The translations under genes were made by a program, and so were the position numbers. Shown one piece after another: positions 44,413-52,868 of a DNA stretch of 64,000 bases. Source of the stretch: Seohaeicola_A nanhaiensis. GTDB taxonomy: Bacteria; Pseudomonadota; Alphaproteobacteria; Rhodobacterales; Rhodobacteraceae. The notes under the pieces are model-generated. The model searched no databases. It was not told the DNA's origin and saw only the letters and a list, made by a program, of their open reading frames with translations. The DNA lies in the NCBI RefSeq assembly GCF_042654245.1, contig NZ_JBHSGI010000034.1, forward strand, positions 1 through 64,000. The letters are read 5' to 3'. Positions within the stretch are counted from its first letter, which is position 1. Each line of letters begins with the position of its first letter.

Positions 44413-45426
44413 TCAGTCGAGGAGGCCGATCAGCTTCATGTATTTGCGATGCGCGTCAACGAGCTTCTGCGCTTCGGGAGTCTTGACCGCCCAGTTGTCC
44501 CAGGCCTTCTGCGCGCCGGCGCGGAAGGCGGCACGGTCTTCCGGCGACCAGTCATACAGTGTCACGCCCTGTGCCGTCAGCTTGGCCGCGGCCTCGCGGT
44601 TGGCGATCTCGAAGGTCATCGTGGTCTCGAGCGCCAGTTTCTCGGCGGCGACCATGAAGATGCGCTGGACATCGGGCGGCAGACCATCCCAGACACCCTT
44701 GTTGATGGTCACATGGTCCATCGGCATCGAGTGGAAGCCGGGATAGGTGGCGTGCTTGGCGATGTCGTAGATACCCATTCCGAGGTTGTTGGCCAGCGAC
44801 GAGGCGTCGGCGCCGTCGATGATGCCGGTTTCCAGCGCGGTGAAGACCTCGGTGAAGTCCATCACGATGGGCTTGGCGCCCAGTTCTGCGAAGATCTCGG
44901 TTTCAAGGCCCGGAGGCGAACGGAATTTCCAGTCTTTCAGGTCCGCCGGACCGCGCAGCGGCTTGGAGGAGGACATGGCCTCCTGACCGGCGGCCCACCA
45001 GCCGATCAGCTGCATGTTGTATTGGTTGTAAAGCTCGTTGGCCGCTTCGAGACCGCCGCCATGATACAGGAAGCCGTAAAGCTGATAGGGGTTGTCGTAG
45101 CCGCCCATCGGGTCGCCGACGAACTGGAAGGCGGGGTTCTTGCCGGTCTGATAGGCGCCGCCGTGCATTTCGCCGTCAAGCACGCCCGAACCGGCCGCGT
45201 CGAAGCCCTCGGTCGAGGAGACCACGGACGAGGACCAGAACATCTCGATGGCGACGCGCCCGCCCGACATGGTCTGAACGTCGTCGATGAAGCTTTGCGC
45301 CAGTTTGCCCGAAACGGTTTCCGGCGCGTAATGTGTCTGGAAGCGCAGGTTGAATTCCTGGGCCGCCAGGGATCCGGCGGCCAGCGTGACGGCGACAGCC
45401 GTCGACAGAAGCGTCGTCAGTTTCAT
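44413..45426 (-). CDS. dctP: TRAP substrate-binding protein (DctP-type)
   Basis: A 337-residue periplasmic protein with signal peptide ending SLA-A. Mature part: FNLRFQTHYAPETVSGKLAQSFIDDVQTMSGGRVAIEMFWSSSVVSSTEGFDAAGSGVLDGEMH, then DLKDWKFRSPPGLETEIFAELGAKPIVMDFTEVFTALETGIIDGAD, with an Arg (FRSP) at the carboxylate-binding position. It resembles the mannonate/chloroaromatic-type DctP branch rather than C4-dicarboxylate DctP. GGGAGGAAG precedes ATG 45426. First gene of the operon; its promoter region carries two palindromic operators. Confidence 0.92.
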   Translation of the reverse strand: MKLTTLLSTAVAVTLAAGSLAAQEFNLRFQTHYAPETVSGKLAQSFIDDVQTMSGGRVAIEMFWSSSVVSSTEGFDAAGSGVLDGEMHGGAYQTGKNPAFQFVGDPMGGYDNPYQLYGFLYHGGGLEAANELYNQYNMQLIGWWAAGQEAMSSSKPLRGPADLKDWKFRSPPGLETEIFAELGAKPIVMDFTEVFTALETGIIDGADASSLANNLGMGIYDIAKHATYPGFHSMPMDHVTINKGVWDGLPPDVQRIFMVAAEKLALETTMTFEIANREAAAKLTAQGVTLYDWSPEDRAAFRAGAQKAWDNWAVKTPEAQKLVDAHRKYMKLIGLLD

Positions 45427-45490
45427 TCTTCCTCCCTATGCGGCTCTTTGCGCCGCTCTTGCTGTCCCGGGTAGCCTCCTCCCGGATTGA

Positions 45491-45506
45491 AGATGGTATA
45501 CCATCT
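45491..45506. promoter_or_regulatory. GntR-type operator 1 (perfect 16-base palindrome)
   Basis: AGATGGTATACCATCT is a perfect palindrome with TGGTATACCA at its centre. It lies 64 bases upstream of dctP and 131 upstream of the gntR start. It shares its core with the second palindrome at 45545-45562. Confidence 0.8.
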
Positions 45507-45544
45507 GCGGCAACGCTACCGAAACCGGTCGCCACAATCAATCC

Positions 45545-45562
45545 GATTTGGTATACCAAATC
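45545..45562. promoter_or_regulatory. GntR-type operator 2 (perfect 18-base palindrome)
   Basis: GATTTGGTATACCAAATC is a perfect palindrome, centred 55 bases from the first. Two copies between divergent dctP and gntR fit binding by the FCD-type GntR regulator, which typically recognises TGGT-N2-ACCA-like sites. Confidence 0.82.
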
Positions 45563-45636
45563 TGGAATATTCCCTTCGGATCAGAGCCTGTGTAAGCAAG
45601 CGTTTGATCCAACGAGGAAATCAGGAGCCGGAACGC

Positions 45637-46305
45637 ATGTCGGACACGACGCTGGCGGAACAGATCGCGCACCAGCTGCGGCGGGACATCCTGCGGGGCA
45701 AGCTCGCCCCGGGCGATCCGATCAAGGAACGTGTGAACGCGGGCGGGATGGGGGTCAGCCGCACGCCGATGCGCGAGGCGATCCGCATTCTGGCGAAGGA
45801 GGGGCTGGTGATCCTGCGCCCCTCGCGCAGCCCGGTGGTGGCCAATCCGACGCTGAAGGAGGCGACCGACGCCATCGAGGTGCTGATGGCGCTGGAGCTT
45901 CTGTCTGGTGAACTCGCCTGCCGGCAGGCGAGTGACGCCGATATCGCGGCGGTGGAGGCGATCCAGACGAAAATGGAGGCGCGCTATGACAATGCCGACA
46001 AGCTGGACCTGTTCGAGATCGACATGAGCCTGCATCTGGCGATTGCGCAGGCGTCGAACAATGCCTCGCTGGCCGAGACGCACCGCGCCTATCTCGAACG
46101 GCTGTGGCGTATCCGCTACCTGTCGGCCAGCCAGCGCGAATCGCGCGAGCGGGTGCTGCGTCAGCACCGCGCCATCGTCGACGGGCTGAAGGCGCGCGAC
46201 GCGGCGGCGGTGCATGCGGCGATCCAGGAGCATCTGGAGCACCTCAGCCTGAATGTGCGCAAACGGTTCGATACCGAGGCAGCCGAGGCGGCGGGCAAGG
46301 CCTGA
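45637..46305 (+). CDS. GntR family regulator, FadR/FCD subfamily
   Basis: A 222-residue regulator: N-terminal winged helix-turn-helix (LRRDILRGKLAPGDPIKERVNAGGMGVSRTPMREAIRILAKEGLVIL) and a C-terminal FCD ligand domain with FEIDMSLHLAIAQASNN and a distal HRAIVDGLKARD supplying metal-binding His and Asp residues. CAGGAG nine bases before ATG 45637. Divergent from the TRAP/PhyH operon with two palindromic operators between. Inference: a repressor released by the imported acid or a pathway intermediate. Confidence 0.92.
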   Translation: MSDTTLAEQIAHQLRRDILRGKLAPGDPIKERVNAGGMGVSRTPMREAIRILAKEGLVILRPSRSPVVANPTLKEATDAIEVLMALELLSGELACRQASDADIAAVEAIQTKMEARYDNADKLDLFEIDMSLHLAIAQASNNASLAETHRAYLERLWRIRYLSASQRESRERVLRQHRAIVDGLKARDAAAVHAAIQEHLEHLSLNVRKRFDTEAAEAAGKA

Positions 46306-46361
46306 GAGCGCGGCGCGAGGGATCTGGTCAAGGCGCTGGGGGCGCTGCTATTCTGGCGGGC

Positions 46362-48107
46362 ATGACATCGCGCAGCCGCCAGACAATGATCGTGCTGGCC
46401 TTCCTCGCCGCCGTGGTGGCGCTGGCGGGCGTTGTCTGGCGATATGGATACGGGCAGGCGCTGGATCAGCTGGCGCAGCGGGCGGATGTCGATCTTGCCC
46501 TGGCTTCGGACCGGCTGAGCACCCAGTTGCAGGCCTTCCGCGAACTGGCGGTGCTCACGGTCGACCATCCTCTGCTGGCGCGTCTGGAAACGATGGACGA
46601 GCGCGCGGCGGCGCAGCAGATGCTGCTGCGGGCGGCGGATCGCAGCGGAGCGATGGAGGTGTTCTTCGCCGATACCGCGGGCACGGTGCTGGTGTCGGCG
46701 CATCGCGGGACCGGCCAGTCGGTGGTGGGCCAGCCCTGGTTCAGGCGGGCCATGCAGGGGGCGCTGGGGGCCGCGCATGGGATGATCGCGCCGGAAGGAC
46801 CACGTGGCTATTTCCACGCTGTTCCGGCCTTTGGCGCCGGTGGCCGGGTGCGCGGCGCGCTGGTGATGGTGGCCGATGTCAATGCCGTCGAACAGACCTG
46901 GCGGGGCGACACGCCCGCGGTCTACTTCACCGATCATGGCGGCGAGGTCTTCATCTCGAACCGGTCCGAGCTGTTGTTCTGGCGGCGCGATCCCGATGAG
47001 GTTGGCCTGCATCCGCCCCTTGGCGCGGCGCTGCCGTTCGAGGCAGCGCAGGTGGGTGGACATGAGATCTGGCATCTGGGCTGGGGGCCTTATCTGCCCA
47101 GGCGCGCACTGCATCTGGCGCGCGATCTGCCGGTGATCGGCCTGACGGGCGAGGTTCTGGTCGATGTCGCCCCGGCGCGGCGGCTGGCCGGGCTGCAGGC
47201 GGCGGCGGTGGCGGCGATCTGCCTGGCCTTCGGAGCGCTGCTGTTCCTGGCGATGGAGCGGCGGCGGACCCTGGCCGAGGCCAATCAGGCGCTGGAGGCG
47301 CGGGTGGCGGAGCGCACCGCCAAGCTGGTCGATGCCAATATCCAGCTGCGGCGCGAGGTGCGTGAACGCAAGGAGGCCGAGGCGGCGCTGAAGCAGGCGC
47401 AGGCGGATCTGGTGCAGGCGGGCAAGCTGAGCGCACTGGGCCAGATGAGCGCGGGGATCAGCCACGAGCTGAACCAGCCACTGATGGCGATCCGGTCGTT
47501 TGCCGAGAACGGCGCCGCCTATCTGGCCCGGGGCCGAAGCGAGGTGGCGGGAGAGAACCTGTCGCGGATATCCGACCTGGCGAGGCGGATGGGCCGGATC
47601 ATCCAGAACCTGCGCGCCTTCGCGCGGCAAGAGAGCGAGGCGCCGGGCCGGGTGGATGTGGTCAAGGTGATGGAGGGCGTGGTCGAGATGCTCTCGGCAA
47701 GGATCGCGCAGGACGAGGTGACGCTGCTGTTCGATCCGCCGCCCGGGCCGGTCTGGGTGCGCGGTGGCGAGGTGCGGCTCGGGCAGGTGTTCCTGAACCT
47801 GATGAAGAATGCGATGGATGCGATGCAAGGACAGGCCGAGCGGATACTGCGGGTGGCGATCCGCGAGGGCGCTGCCGTCACCGTCAGCGTTACCGATACC
47901 GGCCCTGGCATTGCGGACCCCGGCAAAGTGTTCGATCCCTTCTACACCACCAAGAAGATTGGCGCTGCCGAGGGCATGGGGCTGGGCCTGTCGATCAGCT
48001 ATGGCATCGTGCAGAGCTTTGGCGGCGATATCCGGGGCCAGAACGTGCCGGGCGGGGCCGAATTCTCGGTGCGGCTGGAACGCTGGGCAGAGGAGATCGC
48101 GGCATGA
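46362..48107 (+). CDS. dctB: C4-dicarboxylate sensor histidine kinase DctB
   Basis: A 581-residue membrane kinase: N-terminal segment (IVLAFLAAVVALAGVVW), a periplasmic sensor region of about 220 residues with PDC-like content (AVPAFGAGGRVRGALVMVADVNAV), a second segment (AAAVAAICLAFGALLFLAME), a coiled coil, then HisKA with the phospho-acceptor His in GISHELNQPLMAIRSFAENG and an HATPase_c domain (NLMKNAMDAM, VTDTGPGIAD, GMGLGLSISYGIV). Family knowledge: senses periplasmic succinate, malate or fumarate and phosphorylates DctD. Overlaps dctD by 4 bases. Confidence 0.93.
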   Translation: MTSRSRQTMIVLAFLAAVVALAGVVWRYGYGQALDQLAQRADVDLALASDRLSTQLQAFRELAVLTVDHPLLARLETMDERAAAQQMLLRAADRSGAMEVFFADTAGTVLVSAHRGTGQSVVGQPWFRRAMQGALGAAHGMIAPEGPRGYFHAVPAFGAGGRVRGALVMVADVNAVEQTWRGDTPAVYFTDHGGEVFISNRSELLFWRRDPDEVGLHPPLGAALPFEAAQVGGHEIWHLGWGPYLPRRALHLARDLPVIGLTGEVLVDVAPARRLAGLQAAAVAAICLAFGALLFLAMERRRTLAEANQALEARVAERTAKLVDANIQLRREVRERKEAEAALKQAQADLVQAGKLSALGQMSAGISHELNQPLMAIRSFAENGAAYLARGRSEVAGENLSRISDLARRMGRIIQNLRAFARQESEAPGRVDVVKVMEGVVEMLSARIAQDEVTLLFDPPPGPVWVRGGEVRLGQVFLNLMKNAMDAMQGQAERILRVAIREGAAVTVSVTDTGPGIADPGKVFDPFYTTKKIGAAEGMGLGLSISYGIVQSFGGDIRGQNVPGGAEFSVRLERWAEEIAA

Positions 48108-49324
48108 GCGGGCAGCATGTGCTGCTGGTCGATGACGATGCTGCGGTGCGAGAGGCGATGGCGCAGACGCTGGATCTGGAAGGCATGGCTGCGATCACGG
48201 CGGGCAGCTTCGTGGCGGCCAAGGACCATATCCGTGCCGATTTTCCCGGCGTGATCCTGTCGGACATGCGGATGCCGGGGCGCGACGGGTTCCATCTGCT
48301 GAGCTATGCTCGCGCGGTGGACGCCGAGCTGCCGGTCGTCCTGCTGACCGGCGAGGGCGACATCCCGATGGCGGTCTCGGCGATGGAGAAGGGCGCGTTC
48401 GATTTCCTGGAAAAGCCCTGCGCGCCGGCGGATCTGGTGGCGGTGCTGCGCCGGGCGCTGGCGGCGCGGCGCGAGGTTCTGCAGGGGCGGGCCGAGAAGG
48501 CGCAGGCCGAGGCGGGCGACCCTGCCGCGCGGCTATTGTTCGGGGTGTCCGATCTGGCGCAGGGCCTACGAGCCGCGGTCCGGCGGGTGGCGCGCACCGA
48601 AACCGAAGTGCTGGTCTGTGGGCCGCCGGGCAGCGGGATCTCGAAGGTGGCCGAAGTGATCCATCTGAGTTCGCGCCGGTCGCACGGGCCATTCGAGAAA
48701 CGCGCGGCGGCGGGGATGGACCGTGCCGCGCTTGCGGCGGCACTGGCGGCGGGGGCCGGCGGGTCGCTGTTTCTGGACGAGATCACACAGCTGCCGCCCG
48801 ATACCCAGATCGCGCTGATCGAGGCGCTGGAAGAGGGCGGGACGACCCGGCTTCTCGCGGGCAGCACCGCGGAATTGGACGGCAGCGGGCTGAACACCGA
48901 CCTGCTCTACCGGCTCGAGGTCAGCCGCGTACGGGTGCCCTCGCTGGCCGAACGGCGCGAAGACATTCCGGTGCTGTTTCGCCACTATGTCGCGCAGGCG
49001 GCGGAACAGGCAGGCCTTAAGGCGCCGGATATCGCGCCCGAGAAGCTCGCCAGCCTGATGGGGCAGTCCTGGCCCGGCAACACCCGATCCCTGATGAGCG
49101 CGGCGATGCGGTTCGTGCTGGGGATGCCGGAAGAGGCGATGGAGGCGGCCGAGCTGGGGCTGTCCGCGCAGCTGGCTCAGATCGAACGGGCGCTGCTCAT
49201 CGCGGCGCTGGGGCGGCAGAACGGCCATGCCTCGGAAGCGGCGAAGGCATTGAAGCTGCCGCGCAAGACCTTTTACGACAAGCTGGCGAAATACGGCATC
49301 CGGCCGGAGGATTTCCGCCGTTGA
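48104..49324 (+). CDS. dctD: DctD-type response regulator lacking the GAFTGA loop
   Basis: A 406-residue NtrC-family regulator. The receiver domain has the DDD pocket and Asp54 (VILSDMRMPG). The AAA+ domain has a modified Walker A (CGPPGSGISK, about 172-181), Walker B GGSLFLDEI (220-227) and DLLYRLEVSRVRVPSL. A Fis-type helix-turn-helix (ALGRQNGHASEAAKALKLPRKTFYDKLAKYG) ends the protein. The GAFTGA loop that contacts sigma54 is absent; the Walker A to B spacing is about 17 residues shorter than in NtrC. Rhodobacter capsulatus NtrC, which also lacks GAFTGA, works with sigma70. Partner of DctB; probably controls the adjacent TRAP operon. Confidence 0.88.
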   Translation: MSGQHVLLVDDDAAVREAMAQTLDLEGMAAITAGSFVAAKDHIRADFPGVILSDMRMPGRDGFHLLSYARAVDAELPVVLLTGEGDIPMAVSAMEKGAFDFLEKPCAPADLVAVLRRALAARREVLQGRAEKAQAEAGDPAARLLFGVSDLAQGLRAAVRRVARTETEVLVCGPPGSGISKVAEVIHLSSRRSHGPFEKRAAAGMDRAALAAALAAGAGGSLFLDEITQLPPDTQIALIEALEEGGTTRLLAGSTAELDGSGLNTDLLYRLEVSRVRVPSLAERREDIPVLFRHYVAQAAEQAGLKAPDIAPEKLASLMGQSWPGNTRSLMSAAMRFVLGMPEEAMEAAELGLSAQLAQIERALLIAALGRQNGHASEAAKALKLPRKTFYDKLAKYGIRPEDFRR

Positions 49325-49327
49325 CGA

Positions 49328-49345
49328 TGTGCGGAAAACCGCACA
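49328..49345. promoter_or_regulatory. Putative DctD binding site 1
   Basis: TGTGCGG-AAAA-CCGCACA is a perfect 7-base inverted repeat directly after the dctD stop and about 240 bases before dctP. It has the form of an NtrC-family upstream activator site. Confidence 0.65.
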
Positions 49346-49360
49346 GTTCCCGCTATCGGT

Positions 49361-49378
49361 TGTGTGGGTTTTCGCATC
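49361..49378. promoter_or_regulatory. Putative DctD binding site 2 (weak)
   Basis: TGTGTGG-GTTT-TCGCATC, 33 bases downstream of site 1 (about three helical turns), matches the same dyad imperfectly. Tandem sites of unequal strength are usual for DctD. Confidence 0.45.
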
Positions 49379-49402
49379 AGTGACCGGATGGTTTTCTTCG
49401 CT

Positions 49403-49418
49403 CGGCTGAAATGTTGCA
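49403..49418 (+). promoter_or_regulatory. Sigma54-like -24/-12 element upstream of dctP
   Basis: GG at 49404-49405 and GC at 49416-49417 are separated by 10 bases, and TTGCA is present at the -12 element. The -24 half (CGGCTG) is a weak match to TGGCAC. It leaves a leader of about 150 bases before the dctP start. Confidence 0.4.
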
Positions 49419-49582
49419 CGTAATAATTTGATTTTATTAAATAAAATTCCCACCAAAGGGCGCAGGCTTCGCTCCTGTTGAGCGGATTTCCGCGATTCTG
49501 TTCACTTCGGTCAGCGCATCGAATCGCGGTGCCGATGGGGCGGAGATGCCCCGAACCGACGACATTTTGGGAGGAGAACCCG

Positions 49583-50587
49583 ATGAAATTCGTAACTGCG
49601 GCCGCCGTGGCGGCCCTGTCTCTTGGTGTGACCGCTGGCGTGGCTTCGGCTGCCTGCGACCCCGGCGAGATGGTGATCAAGTTCGCGCATGTGACCAATG
49701 CCGACAAGCACCCCAAGGGGATTGCCGCGCAGATGTTCGCCGACCGGGTGAACGAAGAGATGAACGGCAAGGTCTGTGTCGAGGTCTATCCGAACTCGAC
49801 ACTGTATGATGACGACAAGGTGCTGGAAGCGATGCTGCAGGGCGATGTGCAGATGGCCGCGCCGTCGCTGTCGAAGTTCGAGCAGTTCACCAAGGTCTTC
49901 CGGATCTTCGACCTGCCGTTCATGTTCAAGAACATCGCCGCCGTGGATGAGTTCCAGATGTCGGATACCGGCAAGGCGATGAAGGAGTCGATGACCCGGC
50001 GTGGGTTGCTGGGCCTGCAGTTCTGGCACAACGGGATGAAGCAGATCTCGGCCAACAAGCCGCTGATCGAGCCCGGCGACGCCGCCGGCCTCAAATTCCG
50101 CGTGCAGCCTTCGGAAGTGATCAAGGCGCAGTTCGAGGCGCTGAAGGCCAACCCGCAGCCGATGGCGTTTTCGGAAGTCTACGGCGCGCTGCAGACCGGC
50201 GTTGTGGACGGGCAGGAAAACACCTGGTCGAACATCTATGGCCAGAAGTTCTTTGAAGTGCAGAACGGCACCACCGAGACCAACCACGGCATCATCGACT
50301 ATATGGTCGTGACCTCGACCGACTGGTGGGACAGCCTGCCCGAGGATGTGCGCACCCAGCTGGGGACGATCCTGGAAGAAGTCACCGTGTCGCGCAACGC
50401 AGAGGTCGACAAGGTCGACCAGGACGCCCGGGCCGCTATTCTGGCGGCCGGAGGCGTGATTCGCGAACTGACGCCCGAGCAGCGCCAGGACTGGGTCGAT
50501 GCGATGAAGCCGGTCTGGTCGCAGTTCCTGAACGACGTCGGTCAGGACAACATCGACGCCGCTCAGGCGATCAACGCCAAGCACTGA
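49583..50587 (+). CDS. dctP: C4-dicarboxylate TRAP substrate-binding protein DctP
   Basis: A 334-residue periplasmic binding protein with a signal peptide ending VASA-A. Strong DctP features: VIKFAHVTNADKHPKGIAAQMFADRVNEEMNGKVCVEVYPNSTLYDDDKVLEAMLQGDVQMAAPS and LKFRVQPSEVIKAQFEALKANPQPMAFSEVYGALQTGVVDGQENTWSNIY, with the carboxylate-binding Arg in KFRVQ. GGGAGGAGA before ATG 49583. Downstream of dctBD and its sites, so the ligand is very likely succinate, malate or fumarate. Confidence 0.95.
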   Translation: MKFVTAAAVAALSLGVTAGVASAACDPGEMVIKFAHVTNADKHPKGIAAQMFADRVNEEMNGKVCVEVYPNSTLYDDDKVLEAMLQGDVQMAAPSLSKFEQFTKVFRIFDLPFMFKNIAAVDEFQMSDTGKAMKESMTRRGLLGLQFWHNGMKQISANKPLIEPGDAAGLKFRVQPSEVIKAQFEALKANPQPMAFSEVYGALQTGVVDGQENTWSNIYGQKFFEVQNGTTETNHGIIDYMVVTSTDWWDSLPEDVRTQLGTILEEVTVSRNAEVDKVDQDARAAILAAGGVIRELTPEQRQDWVDAMKPVWSQFLNDVGQDNIDAAQAINAKH

Positions 50588-50659
50588 CATCACTCAAGAT
50601 GCGTCCGGTCCCAGACGGGGCCGGACAGCGCGCGCTTTCAGCGGCCCGGGGAGGACTGC

Positions 50660-51349
50660 ATGGCTAAGCAATATCATTCCACAACCATGTTCGGACGTTT
50701 CGTGCACGAGTTCGAGGAGACCGCGATTGCGGTGATCCTGGGTGCGATGACCATCATCACCTTCATCAACGTGGTGCTGCGCTATGTCTTCAACTCGGGC
50801 CTGACATGGGGGCTGGATCTGACCCTCTACCTCTTCGCCTGGCTGGTGCTGCTTGGGGTCAGCTATGCTGTCAAGGTGACGGCGCATCTGGGGGTCGACG
50901 CGATCACCGGGCTGCTGGCGCCGAAGCCGCGCCAGATCGTGGCGCTGATCGCCGCCGCCTTCTGCCTGATCTATGCGCTGCTGCTGATGAAGGGGGCCTG
51001 GGATTACTGGGCCAATTTCGCCAACCTGCCGCAGACCACGGGGCGGTGGTTTCCCACCGGCTTTGAAGAGATGAAGCGGACTTCCTATCGCGGCTATCTC
51101 GAGGTCAACGAGGTGCCAATACCGGATTGGCTCCGCTGGATCGAGCCGCTGATGAACGACGGCGAGTCCTACGAGAAGCTGCCCCGTTTCATTCCTTATG
51201 TGATCCTGCCCATCGGGATGGCCCTGCTGCTGTTCCGCCTGGTCCAGGCCACGGTGCGCATCGCCCAGGGCCGCGCGCAGGGCCTGATCGTCAGCCACGA
51301 AGCCGAGGACGCCGTCGCCGACGTCGCCCACATGAACCGGGACAATTGA
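50660..51349 (+). CDS. dctQ: TRAP small permease DctQ
   Basis: A 229-residue protein with four membrane segments. FINVVLRYVFNSGLTWGLDLTLYLFAWLVLLGVSYAVKVTAHLGVDAI is the DctQ signature; a hydrophilic insert (PQTTGRWFPTGFEEMKRTSYRGYLEVNEVPIPDWLRW) between segments three and four is typical of C4-dicarboxylate DctQ. GGGGAGGA precedes ATG 50660. Confidence 0.93.
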   Translation: MAKQYHSTTMFGRFVHEFEETAIAVILGAMTIITFINVVLRYVFNSGLTWGLDLTLYLFAWLVLLGVSYAVKVTAHLGVDAITGLLAPKPRQIVALIAAAFCLIYALLLMKGAWDYWANFANLPQTTGRWFPTGFEEMKRTSYRGYLEVNEVPIPDWLRWIEPLMNDGESYEKLPRFIPYVILPIGMALLLFRLVQATVRIAQGRAQGLIVSHEAEDAVADVAHMNRDN

Positions 51350-51352
51350 GCC

Positions 51353-52807
51353 ATGGAAGTTCTCGTTCTTTTCCTCGTCATCGTCGGGCTGATGCTGATC
51401 GGCGTGCCGATTGCAATTTCGCTGGGTCTGGCCTCGATCCTGTTCCTGCTGGCGCTGTCGGATACCTCTCTGGCCTCGGTCGCACAGACCCTGTTCAACG
51501 CGATGGCCGGGCATTACACGCTGCTGGCGATCCCCTTCTTCATCCTCGCCTCGTCCTTCATGTCGACCGGGGGCGTGGCGCGGCGGATCATCCGGTTCTC
51601 GATCGCCTGTGTCGGCCACATGCGCGGCGGTCTGGCAATTGCCGGGGTCTTTGCCTGCATGCTGTTCGCCGCGCTGTCGGGATCGTCCCCGGCGACGGTG
51701 GTGGCCATCGGCAGTATCGTCATCGCCGCCATGCGGCAGGCGGGTTATACCAAGGATTTCGCCGCTGGCGTCATCGCCAATGCGGGCACCCTGGGCATCC
51801 TGATCCCGCCGTCCATCGTGATGGTCGTCTATGCCAGCGCCACCGACGTCTCGGTCGGTCGGATGTTCCTGGCGGGGGTGATCCCCGGCATCCTGGCGGG
51901 CGTCATGCTGATGGTGACGATCTACATCATGGCGGTGGTCAAGGGGATGCCGAAGGGCACCTGGCAGGGCTGGGGCGAGATCGGCGCCAGTTTCCGCGAC
52001 GCCTTCTGGGGGCTGATGCTGATCGCGATCATCATGCTGGGCATCTACGGCTTTCCCTGGTTCGGCACCCATGACGTCTATGATGCAGCCGGCGCCGCAA
52101 CGCAGGTGGTGGGTCTCTACTGGTCCAAGGCGCCCTTCACGCCGACCGAGGCCGCCGCCGTGGCCGCGATCTATGCCTTCCTGATCGCGACCTTCGTCTA
52201 TCGCGACATGGGGCCGTTGCGGGCCGCGGACGGGCGCGACAAGCGCAGTCTGCTGCGCGCGCCGCAGGCGCTGGTCACGGCCTTTTTTCACCGCGACACC
52301 CGTGACACGCTGTTCGAGGCGGGCAAGCTGACGGTCACGCTGATGTTCATCATCGCCAATGCGCTGATCCTCAAGCACGTTCTGACCGACGAGCGGATTC
52401 CGCAGCAGATCGCCAGCGCGATGCTGTCGGCGGGGTTCGGGCCGATCATGTTCCTCGTCATCGTCAACCTGATCCTGCTGATCGGCGGGCAGTTCATGGA
52501 GCCCTCGGGCCTGATCGTGATCGTGGCGCCGCTGGTGTTTCCGATCGCCATCGAACTGGGTATCGACCCGATCCACCTTGGCATCATCATGGTGGTCAAC
52601 ATGGAGATCGGGATGATCACGCCTCCAGTCGGTCTGAACCTGTTCGTCACCAGCGGTGTCGCAGGGATGTCGATGATGGCAGTGGTCCGGGCGGCGCTGC
52701 CGTTCCTGGCCGTGCTCTTCGTCTTCCTCATCATGGTGACCTACATCCCCTGGCTGTCGACGGTTCTGCCAACGGCAGTGATGGGGCCCGAGATCATCAC
52801 GAAGTAA
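51353..52807 (+). CDS. dctM: TRAP large permease DctM
   Basis: A 484-residue large permease starting LVLFLVIVGLMLIGVPIAISLGLASILF. GVFACMLFAALSGSSPATVVAIGSIVIAAMRQAGY, GTLGILIPPSIVMVVYASATDVSVGRMF and EIGMITPPVGLNLFVTSGV are diagnostic. It is longer than the minimal DctM because of a central cytoplasmic region (about residues 285-325), as in DctM of C4-dicarboxylate systems. Starts three bases after dctQ. Confidence 0.94.
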   Translation: MEVLVLFLVIVGLMLIGVPIAISLGLASILFLLALSDTSLASVAQTLFNAMAGHYTLLAIPFFILASSFMSTGGVARRIIRFSIACVGHMRGGLAIAGVFACMLFAALSGSSPATVVAIGSIVIAAMRQAGYTKDFAAGVIANAGTLGILIPPSIVMVVYASATDVSVGRMFLAGVIPGILAGVMLMVTIYIMAVVKGMPKGTWQGWGEIGASFRDAFWGLMLIAIIMLGIYGFPWFGTHDVYDAAGAATQVVGLYWSKAPFTPTEAAAVAAIYAFLIATFVYRDMGPLRAADGRDKRSLLRAPQALVTAFFHRDTRDTLFEAGKLTVTLMFIIANALILKHVLTDERIPQQIASAMLSAGFGPIMFLVIVNLILLIGGQFMEPSGLIVIVAPLVFPIAIELGIDPIHLGIIMVVNMEIGMITPPVGLNLFVTSGVAGMSMMAVVRAALPFLAVLFVFLIMVTYIPWLSTVLPTAVMGPEIITK

Positions 52808-52815
52808 TCGGGGCG

Positions 52816-52844
52816 CGCGCGGAACTGCAGAGCGGTTTCGCGCG
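52816..52844 (+). terminator. Possible terminator after the dctPQM operon
   Basis: CGCGCGGAA pairs with TTTCGCGCG (one G-T wobble) around an 11-base loop, followed by the pyrimidine-rich TCCTTCTCTT rather than a pure T run. Confidence 0.45.
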
Positions 52845-52868
52845 TCCTTCTCTTGGAAGGAGATCCTG

